DNA of 49,168 nucleotides from Pleomorphomonas sp. T1.2MG-36 (lineage in GTDB: Bacteria; Pseudomonadota; Alphaproteobacteria; Rhizobiales; Pleomorphomonadaceae): assembly GCF_950100655.1 (NCBI RefSeq), contig NZ_CATNLY010000002.1, forward strand, positions 1 through 49,168, in the 5' to 3' direction. Positions within the stretch are counted from its first letter, which is position 1. Each line of letters opens with the position of its first letter. The translations under genes were made by a program, and so were the position numbers. Shown piece by piece: positions 41,504 through 49,168 of this stretch. Below the pieces are notes generated by a model. That model did not search any database, was not told the DNA's origin, and saw only the letters and a program-made list of their open reading frames with translations.

Positions 41504-42916
41504 ATGGCCAAGCAAATGACCTTCGGCGTGATCGTCGGTAACCGTGGATTCTTCCCCAGCCATCTCGCCGCCAGCGGCCGGCTGGAGATGATCGCCGCCC
41601 TTGAGAAGCAGGGCTATAAGGCGATCGTCGTAACGCCGGAGGAGACGGCCCACGGCGCGGTGGAGACCTACAAGGAAGCGGAGATCTGCGCCGCCCTGTT
41701 CCAGAAGCACGCCGCCGAGATCGACGGCATCATCATCACCCTGCCGAACTTCGGCGAAGAGCGCGGCCTTGCCGACGCGGTGCGCCTTGCCAACCTCAAC
41801 GTGCCCGTGCTGATCCAGGCGACGCCCGACGACACCGGCAAGATGGCCATCACCCACCGCCGCGACAGCTTCTGCGGCAAGATGTCGATCTGCAACAACC
41901 TGCAGCAGTATGGCATCAAGTACTCGCTGACGACGCTGCACACCGAGGCGCCGGACTCGCCCGAGTTCGAGGCCGACCTCAAGTGGTTCGCCGGCGTCTG
42001 CCGCATCGTGCGCGGCTTCAAGAACCTGCGCGTCGGCGCCGTCGGCGCCCGCCCGGCCGCCTTCAACACCGTGCGCTACTCGGAAAAGCTGCTCGAGCGT
42101 TCGGGCATCACCGTCGACACGCTCGACCTCTCCGAAGTGCTCGGCCGCATCGGCAAGCTCAAGGACACCGACGCCGCCGTCGAGCAGAAGATCGCCGAGA
42201 TCAAGGCCTACGTGCCCACCGGCCACACGCCCAAGGAAGCCCTCATCAAGATGGCCAAGCTCGGCGCCGTGCTGGATAACTGGGTCGAGACCAACCGCCT
42301 GACCATCACCTCGGTGCAGTGCTGGACGAGCATGGAAGAGTTCTTCGGCATCGTGCCCTGCACCGTCATGAGCATGATGAGCCAGAAGCTCCTGCCGTCG
42401 GCCTGCGAGGTCGACACGCTGGGTTCGCTCTCCATGTACGCCCTGGGCCTTGCCAGCGAGACGCCGTCGGCTCTCCTCGACTGGAACAACAACTACGGTG
42501 GCGACCCCAACAAGGCCGTCTGCTTCCACTGCTCGAACCTGCCCAAGCACTTCTTCAACGAAGGCGTGAAGATGGACTACCAGCAGATCATCGCTGGCAC
42601 CGTGGGCGCCGAGAACACCTATGGCACGCTGGACGGCAAGGTGAAGGCCGGCGCCATGACCTACCTGCGCCTCTCCACCGACGACTTCACCGGCAAGATC
42701 AAGGGCTACACCGGCCAGGGCTCGTTCACCGACGATCCGCTGAACACCTTCGGCGGCGCCGGCGTGGTGAACATCCCCAACCTGCAGAAGCTGCTGCGCT
42801 ACATCTGTGAGAACGCCTTCGAGCACCACGTGGCGACGAACTTCTCGAACTCGGCCGCCGCCGTGACCGAAGCGGCCACGAAGTATCTGGGCTGGGACAT
42901 GTACGTCCACGAGTGA
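41504..42916 (+). CDS. L-fucose/L-arabinose isomerase-family protein
   Basis: The 470-residue protein belongs to the FucI/AraA isomerase family, which interconverts aldoses and ketoses with a divalent metal. The N-terminal domain begins MTFGVIVGNRGFFPSHLAAS, the middle carries QATPDDTGKMAITHRRDSFC and GKMSICNNLQQYGIKYSLTT, and the C-terminal part holds VQCWTSMEEFFGIVPCTVMS and PNKAVCFHCSNLPKHFF, where Glu, Asp and His metal ligands of the family are expected. This is the shorter clade seen in organisms with FGGY kinases. Which sugar is used is uncertain. GGAGGAAAGACC precedes the ATG. A LacI gene lies downstream. Confidence 0.88.
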   Translation: MAKQMTFGVIVGNRGFFPSHLAASGRLEMIAALEKQGYKAIVVTPEETAHGAVETYKEAEICAALFQKHAAEIDGIIITLPNFGEERGLADAVRLANLNVPVLIQATPDDTGKMAITHRRDSFCGKMSICNNLQQYGIKYSLTTLHTEAPDSPEFEADLKWFAGVCRIVRGFKNLRVGAVGARPAAFNTVRYSEKLLERSGITVDTLDLSEVLGRIGKLKDTDAAVEQKIAEIKAYVPTGHTPKEALIKMAKLGAVLDNWVETNRLTITSVQCWTSMEEFFGIVPCTVMSMMSQKLLPSACEVDTLGSLSMYALGLASETPSALLDWNNNYGGDPNKAVCFHCSNLPKHFFNEGVKMDYQQIIAGTVGAENTYGTLDGKVKAGAMTYLRLSTDDFTGKIKGYTGQGSFTDDPLNTFGGAGVVNIPNLQKLLRYICENAFEHHVATNFSNSAAAVTEAATKYLGWDMYVHE

Positions 42917-42980
42917 GCCTGCCCGAAACTCTACTGGGGTGGGGATATCTACCTGCCCCAGCGAGTTTCAGATCAGGCTC
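42915..42980 (+). terminator. Long stem-loop after the isomerase gene
   Basis: Three complementary blocks stack: GAGCCTG/CAGGCTC (42915-42921, 42974-42980), GAAACTC/GAGTTTC (42925-42931, 42963-42969) and TGGGG/CCCCA (42935-42939, 42956-42960). The hairpin begins at the stop codon. There is no T-run, so it may stabilise the 3' end rather than terminate by itself. Confidence 0.55.
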
Positions 42981-43570
42981 AGCGTCTCGCCTTGAATGGG
43001 CTACGGTATGCATACATCTGCGATGAAGCCCCCTCAGGACAGTGGAACGCAGGGATGCGTCAGGCTGCCTTGGTTTGGGGAACCCGATATCGGCCGATTG
43101 TTTCATTCTGCCCGAGGTCCTCGCCTTCGCAAGGATGACAGCATTATATATAGGAATGACAATCGGTTAGGTGGAGCCCCTTTCATCGCACTGCCACCTG
43201 CAACTCCTGCCGCTGATGCGGCATCAAGCTGTATGGCGCGCACTCCAGCTGTTTCCCCTTTCTATCAAACTGTCATCCTTGCGCAGGCGAGGACCTCGGG
43301 CAGGATGGAGCGAGCCGCCGATATCGTGCTCCAAGAGCCAAGCCGGCTCTCGCCGCAGATCTGTGCATTCCGTTGTTGAATTTGCGTTCCGGCGGCACCG
43401 CTGCCGGAACCCGTTTCTCGACATGATCAGTATGGTCTTGCCCGATGTTGACAGCGAGCGGACATAATGTGGATGATTGTATTCTAGTTTAGAAGCCTTT
43501 GAAAAGTATGGGATTCGTTCGGAACGGCCAACCGGCCGCCTGAGGTGAGTTTACGTTTCCAGGAGCCGTC
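42981..43570. other. Intergenic region with R1 pair before the LacI gene
   Basis: No gene is seen. An R1 inverted pair occupies 43105-43300. A GTTCCGGC..GCCGGAAC inverted repeat lies near 43385-43412. The last 90 bp are AT-richer and should carry the LacI promoter. Confidence 0.5.
43105..43300. repeat. R1 repeat, inverted pair
   Basis: A reverse core (TCTGCCCGAGGTCCTCGCC, TTCGCAAGGATGAC, about 43108-43139) followed by ATTATATATAGG, and a forward core at 43271-43297 (GTCATCCTTGCG, CAGGCGAGGACCTCGGGC). Confidence 0.85.
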
Positions 43571-44596
43571 ATGCGTCCCACCGTCCACGACGTTGCCAAA
43601 GCTGCCGGCGTCGGTCTCGCGACCGTGGACCGCGTGCTGAACGACCGGCCCGGCGTGCGCGCCGCCACGGCCGAGCGGGTGAAGGCGGCCGTCGACCAGT
43701 TGGGCTTCGTGCGCGACGCCTCGGCGGCGGCGCTGGCCCGCAAGCGCATCGACCGGCTGGTGTTCCTGATCCCCGATGGCCCCAGCGATTTCATGCGCCA
43801 CCTGGAGGCCGAGGCGCGCGAGGCGCGCAAGCGGCTCGCCGGCAGGCGCGTCGACATCGAGGTTCGCACCGTGCCCGCCTTCGACGGCGATGCGCTGACC
43901 GAGGCGCTGCGCCGCATCGATACCGCCGCCGTGGCCGGCGTGGCGCTGGTCGCCACCGAATCCGCCGCCGTCCGGGCCGAGCTCTGCCGCCTCAACGCCG
44001 CCGGCGTGCCGGTGGTCACCCTGGTGTCGGACGCCCCGCGCTTCCCCCGCCACCGCTATGTCGGCATCGACAACGTCGCCGCCGGCCGCACCGCCGCCAG
44101 CCTGCTGGGCCAGTTCCTCGGTGGCCGCGAGGGCAAGATCGTCGTCGTCGCCGGCTCCATGCTGGTGCGCGACCACGTCGAGCGCCGCATGGGCTTCGAC
44201 CAAGTGATCAGCGCCGAGTTCCCGCACCTTCAGTCGTCGGTCACGTTGGAAGGCCGCGACGAGCGCGAGGCGACGCGCGAGGCGCTGCGCGACTGCCTGA
44301 AACGCGAGGGCGACATCGTCGGCCTCTACAACATCGGCGGCGGCCACCAGGGCATTCTCGACGTGCTGGCCGAACTGCCGCCTCAGGCCCGCCCCGTCGT
44401 CGTGGCGCACGAGCTCTACGACGTGACGCGCGCCGCCCTGCAAAACGGCCTCTTCCACGCCGTCATCAACCAGGACGCCGGCCACGAGATCCGCAGCGCC
44501 ATCCGCGTGCTGCGCTCGCTGATCGACGGCACGCCGCTCAGCGCCAGCCAGGAAACCGTCCGCATCGAGATCTACCTGCGCGACAACCTGCCCTGA
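43571..44596 (+). CDS. LacI-family transcriptional regulator
   Basis: The 341-residue protein has a LacI helix-turn-helix and hinge (MRPTVHDVAKAAGVGLATVD, RVLNDRPGVRAATAERVKAA, and hinge DASAAALARKR) and a sugar-binding-protein effector domain from about 60. Effector-region segments include HRYVGIDNVAAGRTAASLLG and IVGLYNIGGGHQGILDVLAE. Similar proteins respond to pentoses or sugar phosphates. It is a likely regulator of the isomerase gene upstream (650 bp away, same strand) and possibly of the FGGY kinase. The ATG at 43571 follows CAGGAGCCGTC, a good ribosome site. Confidence 0.9.
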   Translation: MRPTVHDVAKAAGVGLATVDRVLNDRPGVRAATAERVKAAVDQLGFVRDASAAALARKRIDRLVFLIPDGPSDFMRHLEAEAREARKRLAGRRVDIEVRTVPAFDGDALTEALRRIDTAAVAGVALVATESAAVRAELCRLNAAGVPVVTLVSDAPRFPRHRYVGIDNVAAGRTAASLLGQFLGGREGKIVVVAGSMLVRDHVERRMGFDQVISAEFPHLQSSVTLEGRDEREATREALRDCLKREGDIVGLYNIGGGHQGILDVLAELPPQARPVVVAHELYDVTRAALQNGLFHAVINQDAGHEIRSAIRVLRSLIDGTPLSASQETVRIEIYLRDNLP

Positions 44597-44703
44597 TATC
44601 CGCCGGGGTTCGACCTGTCGGGCGGACCTGACGCAGGCGGAACGCGCATGAGAGAGCAACTGGCGCCCCGCGTCCTTGTTGCAGCCCGCATGGCGTGCTA
44701 AAT

Positions 44704-44804
44704 CAGGGGTGCGCAACCGGCGTCGGATGGAGTTGACCATCAGGGAGCGCCTGCTGGAGCATCGTCCGCCTGGGTGTCCCGGATCGTCCGATTCAGGATC
44801 ACCC
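44704..44804 (+). promoter_or_regulatory. ZTP (pfl-motif) riboswitch before folD
   Basis: The order of conserved elements matches the ZTP riboswitch: AGGGGTGCGCAACCGGCG (44705-44722; consensus GGGUCGUGACUGGCG), a hairpin GATGG-AGTT-GACCATC, then AGGGAGCG, and the 3' signature CCGCCTGGG (44766-44774). GGGTGTCC (44772-44779) can instead pair with GGATCACCC (44796-44804), a plausible expression switch. ZTP riboswitches sense the purine intermediate ZTP/ZMP, which builds up when 10-formyl-THF is low, and commonly lie before folD, purH or fhs. The folD start lies 96 bp on. Confidence 0.75.
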
Positions 44805-44900
44805 CATGCGCTTGAGATCGAACCCGCGCCCGTCCCGCGTCCTTTCCGATACTGCCACCCTGCCACCCGTCGCCTTGGCGCCTGCCGGAGGGATGTGACC

Positions 44901-45746
44901 ATGACCGCCCTTGTTCTCGACGGAAAATCCCTCGCCCGGACCATCGAAGCGGAGCTGGCCGCAAGGGTCGGCGCCATCACCCGCAAAACCGGCGGGGTGA
45001 AGCCCATACTGGCGACCATCCTGGTCGGCAGCGACCCCGCCTCCGCGACCTTTGTGAAGATGAAGGGCAACGCCTGCGAGCGGGCCGGCATGGCCTCGCT
45101 GCGCGTGATGCTGCCCGAGGCGACCACCACCGGCGAACTGCTGGCCGAGATCGACCGGCTCAACGCCGATCCACGGGTTCACGGCATCCTGCTGCAACAC
45201 CCCGTGCCTGCCCAGATCGACGAACGCGCCTGCTTCGACCGCATCGCCTTGCGGAAGGATGTGGACGGCGTCACCGCGCTGGGCTTCGGCGCCATGTCGA
45301 TGAACGAGCCGGCCTATGGCTCGGCCACACCGGCCGGCATCATGCGACTGCTGCGGCACCACGGCGTGGACGTCGAGGGCCGGCACGCCGTGGTGGTCGG
45401 GCGAAGCCCCATTCTCGGCAAGCCGGTGGCCATGATGCTGCTCAACGCCCATGCCACCGTCACCATCTGCCACTCCCGAACCCGCGGGCTGCCCGAGCTG
45501 ATCGGGCTGGCCGACATCGTGGTGGCGGCGGTGGGCAAGCCGCGGTTCATCAAGGGCGACTGGATCAGGTCCGGCGCCGTGGTCGTCGACGCCGGCTATC
45601 ACCCGGGCGGCGTCGGCGACATCGACCTCACGGGCGGGACCGAGCGGTTTTCCGCCTACACGCCCGTGCCCGGCGGCGTCGGGCCGATGACCATCGCCAC
45701 GCTGATCGCGCAGACCGTCGAGGCCGCCGAATCCTCGCTGGCGTGA
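44901..45746 (+). CDS. folD: Bifunctional methylene-THF dehydrogenase / methenyl-THF cyclohydrolase
   Basis: The 281-residue enzyme is FolD, which makes 10-formyl-THF from 5,10-methylene-THF through methenyl-THF using NADP+. The folate-side motif reads [20 protein letters not shown] (about 42-61): the Lys is kept but the usual catalytic Tyr (YVxxK) is Phe. The other motifs are intact: [41 protein letters not shown] and [14 protein letters not shown]. This clade ([14 protein letters not shown]) differs from E. coli FolD, so it may be a second, stress-type paralogue. The ATG at 44901 follows CGGAGGGATG. A ZTP riboswitch precedes it. Confidence 0.92.
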   Translation: MTALVLDGKSLARTIEAELAARVGAITRKTGGVKPILATILVGSDPASATFVKMKGNACERAGMASLRVMLPEATTTGELLAEIDRLNADPRVHGILLQHPVPAQIDERACFDRIALRKDVDGVTALGFGAMSMNEPAYGSATPAGIMRLLRHHGVDVEGRHAVVVGRSPILGKPVAMMLLNAHATVTICHSRTRGLPELIGLADIVVAAVGKPRFIKGDWIRSGAVVVDAGYHPGGVGDIDLTGGTERFSAYTPVPGGVGPMTIATLIAQTVEAAESSLA

Positions 45747-46367
45747 GGCGGGCTCCCGGCCGGCACGCCGTCAGGCGCTGCATAGCCGCCGCCCGGTATC
45801 CATACTCATACCAAAGCATGAGCCGCGCCGGCCGGCCGAACGGCGCCGGTGCCCGTGCAATTGCCGATGGCGCCGGAAAGTGACCGCAAGTTGAGCCGTG
45901 TCCAATAGGCATCCATTTGGAAATCGACGGCTTTTCCCGCCAGTGTCCGCCCTGGCCACCAAGCAGTTAAAGCAGAAGAGCAAGCCAGGACCTCGCTCGA
46001 CATCGTCATGATTCCATCCGAGACAGCCAGATGAAGCGTTTTAAAGTTGAAACTATTTTCATTGATGTTGAAATGTGACATTTTCACCGTCACTTCGACG
46101 CTGCATAAGTTAAACTTCAGATGCACATCCACTTTTACCGGCGATCGATGGCGATATAAACATAATTAACCACCCTCATTCCATCCTCTACTGAATATCG
46201 GACAACCGCGACCACAACACGCCGGGTGCGGCAGAGAGCGACGAACGCGACAACCGGAGCGGGCTTCAGGCCCACGCGCACCGGATGCTCGGCGATCAGA
46301 GCTGGCTGCCCGCCCGGCGCTTTCCGTCGCGCCTTGTTCGCGGAACTTCCACCGGAAGGGTGCCGCC
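45747..46367. other. AT-rich leader of the third chemoreceptor
   Basis: No convincing gene is seen. GC-rich sequence with GGCCGGC inverted repeats follows folD; from about 45960 to 46220 the sequence is AT-rich and contains several TTAA half-sites (for example ATAATTAACC near 46163) but no full TTAA-N7-TTAA. It should hold the chemoreceptor promoter. Confidence 0.45.
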
Positions 46368-48038
46368 ATGGACCGCCTGAAGATCGCCCACCGGCTCTAT
46401 GCCGGCTTTGCCCTTGTCACGCTGATGCTGATCGCCATCAGCGTGGTGGGCTATTTCTACCTCTCCGCCGCCGCCTACAACACCAGCGAAACCGTCCGCG
46501 TGTTCACCCAGAACGTCGAGCTCGAACGCGCGCTCAAGTTCATCGCCAAGGGCCGCGCCGGCTTCTACGAGGCGGCGGGCCAGCCGACCCGGCAGGCCGA
46601 GCTGTTCGCCAGGATGGACGAGGCCTTCTCGGCCGCCGAAGCCAAGCTCGACAGCGTCACCCAGACCACGCGCGACCCCGGCCGCAAGGGCAAGGCCACC
46701 GAGATGCGGGACACGCTGAAGACCTACCATGCCGGCGTCATGACGCTGGCCGGCCAGATCCAGAGCGGCGACAAGGCCGCCACCAACTCCGACCTGCGCA
46801 GCCAGCTGGCCGCCACCTACCCCGTCATCGATCAGCTCGGCACCGAGCTGTCCGAGATCTACGGCAAGCGCGGCGTTGAGATGGGCGGCAACAGCGCCGC
46901 CGATGCCCAGAACGGCATCGCCATCGAGATCGCCATCAGCGCCGCCGCCATCCTGCTCGCCATCGTCATCGCCGCCGTCAGCGCCCTGTCGGTGACGCGG
47001 CCGCTCGGCGTCGCCATCGCCTACGTGCTGGCGCTGGGGCGCGGCGAGAAGAACATGGTGGTGACCATCGCCAGCCGGCGCGACGATTTCGGCGTGCTCG
47101 GCGGCGTGCTGGAGCAGTGCCGGCAGAGCCTGATCGCCGAGGAGGCGACCCGTGTCGAGCGCGAGACCCGCGAGCGCGCCGAGCGCGAGCAACTGAGCCG
47201 CCGCCAAACGCTGGCCGACCGCTTCGTGACCGACATGCGCGACCTCGCCGCCAACTTCGCCGAATCCTCCGAGGAGATCGCCGACAGCGCCCGCAGCCTG
47301 TCCGCCACCGCCGAGGAGACCGCCCGCCAGGCCCAGTCGGTGGCGGCGGCGGCCGAACAGGCGGCCAGCAACGTGCAGACCGTCGCCGCCTCGTCGGAGG
47401 AGATGGCCGCCTCCGTCCACGAGATCAGCGCCCAGGTCGACCATTCCGCCGAGGTGGCCGAGCTGGCCTATGGCGAGGCCCAGGCCTCCAACGCCCGCAT
47501 CGCCACCCTCGCCGCCTCGGCCGCCGCCATCGGCGACGTGGTCAACATCATCCGCGGCATCGCCGAGCAGACCAACCTTCTGGCGCTGAACGCCACCATC
47601 GAGGCGGCGCGGGCGGGCGAGGCCGGCAAGGGCTTCGCCGTCGTCGCATCGGAAGTCAAGCAACTGGCCGACCAGACCGCCAAGGCCACCGGCGACATCC
47701 AGGCCAAGGTGGCGGAGATCCAGGAATCGACCGGCAACACGGTCCATTCCATCACCTCCATCGTCAAGACCATCACCAACATCAAGGAGGTCGCCTCCGC
47801 CATCGCCGGCGCGGTGGAAGAACAGGGCGCCGCCACATCCGAAATCGCCAGCAACTGCCAGCAAGCCGCCGTCGGCACCACCGAGGTCACCAAGAACATC
47901 AACGGCGTCGGTCAGGCCGCCGAAATGACCGGCGCCGCCTCCACCCAGCTGATGAACCTCTCCACCGGCCTGTCCAGCAAGGCCAAGGGCCTGAAAACCG
48001 TGGTGGAAACCTTCGTCGCCAAGTTCGCGGCGGCGTGA
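46368..48038 (+). CDS. Methyl-accepting chemotaxis protein
   Basis: The 556-residue receptor has TM1 at about 10-32 ([20 protein letters not shown]), a periplasmic helical domain (about 33-186, four-helix-bundle-like), TM2 at about 187-208 ([20 protein letters not shown]), HAMP, and a signalling coil with tip [17 protein letters not shown] near 400. The C-terminus [11 protein letters not shown] has no CheR/CheB tether. The signalling half is very like the other two receptors here, whereas the sensor halves differ, as in receptors that diverge in ligand. The ATG at 46368 follows GGAAGGGTGCC. The ligand is unknown. Confidence 0.93.
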   Translation: MDRLKIAHRLYAGFALVTLMLIAISVVGYFYLSAAAYNTSETVRVFTQNVELERALKFIAKGRAGFYEAAGQPTRQAELFARMDEAFSAAEAKLDSVTQTTRDPGRKGKATEMRDTLKTYHAGVMTLAGQIQSGDKAATNSDLRSQLAATYPVIDQLGTELSEIYGKRGVEMGGNSAADAQNGIAIEIAISAAAILLAIVIAAVSALSVTRPLGVAIAYVLALGRGEKNMVVTIASRRDDFGVLGGVLEQCRQSLIAEEATRVERETRERAEREQLSRRQTLADRFVTDMRDLAANFAESSEEIADSARSLSATAEETARQAQSVAAAAEQAASNVQTVAASSEEMAASVHEISAQVDHSAEVAELAYGEAQASNARIATLAASAAAIGDVVNIIRGIAEQTNLLALNATIEAARAGEAGKGFAVVASEVKQLADQTAKATGDIQAKVAEIQESTGNTVHSITSIVKTITNIKEVASAIAGAVEEQGAATSEIASNCQQAAVGTTEVTKNINGVGQAAEMTGAASTQLMNLSTGLSSKAKGLKTVVETFVAKFAAA

Positions 48039-48105
48039 GGGGCGGATAACAGGCGGAGGCGCCACCCGGTTGCCTCCGCCGCCCGGCGCGGCCTAACCTT
48101 GCCGG

Positions 48106-48633
48106 ATGAGCACTTCATTCGACATCCGCGACGCCGTGGCGGCCGACGCCGAGGGCATCGCCGCCATCTACAATCACGCCGTCCTCCACACCACCGCCAT
48201 CTGGATCGACACGCCGGTCGACGTCGCCAACCGCGCCGCCTGGCTCGCCGGCGTGCAGCGGCAGGGCTACCCCGTGCTGGTGGCGGCGGACGCGGCCGGC
48301 GCCGTGCTCGGCTACGCCGCCTTCATCGACTGGCGCCCCTTCGACGGCGACAGCCACACGGTGGAACACTCGATCTACATCCGCCACGACGCGCGCGGCC
48401 GAGGCGTTGGCAAGGCGTTGATGGCAGCGCTGATCGCCCGCGCCCGGGCGCTCGGCAAACACGTGATGATCGCCGCCATCGACGCCGCCAACCCCGCCTC
48501 GCTCGCCCTGCACAAGACGCTCGGCTTCGTCGAAGTCGGCCTGCTCCCGCAAGTGGGCATGAAGTTCGGCCACTGGCGCAACCTCGCCTTCCTGCAACTG
48601 ACGCTCGATGAGAGAAAGACGCCGGAGGGGTGA
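48106..48633 (+). CDS. GNAT acetyltransferase (phosphinothricin/methionine-sulfoximine type)
   Basis: The 175-residue protein is a GNAT of the PAT/MnaT-like subfamily, which N-acetylates phosphinothricin-like or methionine-derived amino acids. Diagnostic parts are AAIYNHAVLHTTAIWIDTP (N-terminal), YAAFIDWRPFDG, the acetyl-CoA loop HDARGRGVGKALM, IAAIDAANPASLALHKTLGF and the subfamily ending LLPQVGMKFGHWRNLAFLQL. The start ATG at 48106 has only a weak ribosome site. It follows the chemoreceptor by 67 bp on the same strand but probably has its own promoter. Exact substrate is not proven. Confidence 0.88.
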   Translation: MSTSFDIRDAVAADAEGIAAIYNHAVLHTTAIWIDTPVDVANRAAWLAGVQRQGYPVLVAADAAGAVLGYAAFIDWRPFDGDSHTVEHSIYIRHDARGRGVGKALMAALIARARALGKHVMIAAIDAANPASLALHKTLGFVEVGLLPQVGMKFGHWRNLAFLQLTLDERKTPEG

Positions 48634-49168
48634 TGGGGCGAGCGCCATCAAAGCACGCCCCCAACCACGACACGACGGAGTGACAGGCGGTGGGCGGCGG
48701 AGGCAAACGAGCGCGCCGGTTATGTATCTGTTTTATATCACTTAACTGTCATCCTTGCGAAAGCGAGGACCTCAGGACGAGAAATCTCCCCGGCCCCTAT
48801 CAATCTCCATGAACCGAAGGGTGCCCGATACCACCCGATCACCCCATCCTGCCTGAGGTCCTCGCTTTCGCAAGGATGACAGCATGATAGAAGCGGGAGC
48901 CTCGCTTTCGAGCCGGAAGGCACACAGGAAACACGACGCAAGCTATTGGTTTATATCAATTTCCTGTCATCCTTGCGAAAGCGAGGACCTCAGGACGAGA
49001 ACTCTCCCCGGCCCCTATCAATCTCCATGAACCGAAGGGTGCCCGATATCGGCCCCGTCCCCATCCTGCCCGAGGTCCTCGCTTTCGCAAGGATGACAGC
49101 ATGATAGAAGCGGGAGCCTCGCTTTCGAGCCGGAAGGCACACAGGAAACGCGACGCAAGCTATTGGTT
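48634..49168. other. Right-end intergenic region, repeat-filled
   Basis: No gene is seen after the GNAT gene. From 48748 to the end of the window the sequence is a tandem repeat listed separately. Confidence 0.6.
48748..49168. repeat. Tandem repeat, 218-bp unit built from an R1 inverted pair
   Basis: Unit 1 (48748-48965) and unit 2 (48966-49168, cut by the window end) are nearly identical. Each holds a forward core (GTCATCCTTGCG, AAAGCGAGGACCTC), a short TATCAATCTCCATGAACCG segment, a reverse core (GAGGTCCTCGCTTTCGCAAG, GATGAC), and a GAAGCGGGAGCCTCGCTTTC tail to CTATTGGTT. More units may lie beyond the window. Confidence 0.9.

Noticed and set aside
44597..44900. THF-II (folE motif) riboswitch before folD
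   Set aside because: Conserved blocks match the ZTP/pfl motif in order and wording; no folE-type pattern was seen.
45806..46132. 108-codon minus-strand open frame upstream of the third chemoreceptor
   Set aside because: No recognisable family, mixed composition along its length and no ribosome site; it spans the probable receptor promoter.
140..49168. CRISPR array
   Set aside because: Repeats are palindromic, alternate in orientation and have unequal spacers; no cas genes are present.

Overview
The window is GC-rich chromosomal DNA of an alphaproteobacterium. Hyphomicrobiales (Rhizobiales) is the most likely order: protein families, a full CtrA-type box, a Rhizobiales-style palindromic repeat carrying the core CAAAAGTGG..CCGGTTTTGCG, a ubiquinone-type pyruvate oxidase and CHASE3/HAMP chemoreceptors all fit. 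Genus is not certain (Pleomorphomonas-like organisms are a guess). No rRNA, tRNA or CRISPR was recognised.

Layout, left to right: a repeat pair; PACE efflux protein; two oxidoreductases (0.4-2.7 kb). A chemoreceptor behind a CtrA-type box, a DUF2147 secreted protein and an EAL phosphodiesterase (3.0-6.3 kb). A first accessory island (6.3-9.9 kb): a MazE/MazF pair sits between the EAL gene and a frameshifted copy of that gene's 3' end, followed by an AT-rich SIR2-plus-P-loop gene that looks like an anti-phage sensor/effector. An aldo/keto reductase, then a second island (11.5-12.3 kb): an orphan polymorphic-toxin C-terminus and its probable immunity gene, joined to a 5'-truncated PEBP-family gene. 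A divergent LysE exporter / MocR regulator pair, DUF2867 protein, LysR regulator and a translationally coupled tautomerase-cupin-DUF4865 operon (12.6-18.7 kb). Na+/H+ antiporter, SnoaL-like protein, MarR, GNAT (18.8-21.6 kb). A repeat-rich zone around a DUF3060 secreted protein (21.6-23.7 kb). FGGY sugar kinase; a minus-strand operon HD-GYP - chemoreceptor - small protein; AraC regulator; S66 peptidase; SDR (23.8-32.1 kb). A minus-strand operon of three secreted proteins with a relic duplication (32.1-34.8 kb). Methyltransferase, hypothetical protein, PoxB (35.1-38.1 kb). A third island with ParD/ParE and an AT-rich KAP-type P-loop NTPase (38.3-41.2 kb). L-fucose/L-arabinose-type isomerase, LacI regulator, FolD under a probable ZTP riboswitch, a third chemoreceptor and a GNAT acetyltransferase (41.5-48.6 kb), then a 218-bp tandem repeat running off the right end.

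Themes: (1) three AT-rich accessory insertions, two beside toxin-antitoxin pairs, carry candidate defence or competition genes; (2) a sensory theme of three chemoreceptors plus EAL and HD-GYP c-di-GMP proteins; (3) a dispersed sugar-catabolic set (kinase, isomerase, LacI); (4) about two dozen copies of a BIME-like palindromic repeat, some with a second palindrome nested inside whose arms vary in a compensatory way. The strongest regulatory finds are the ZTP riboswitch before folD, a 33-nt-spaced direct repeat at the MocR gene, a T-N11-A LysR box, and perfect palindromes before mazE and the SnoaL-like gene.
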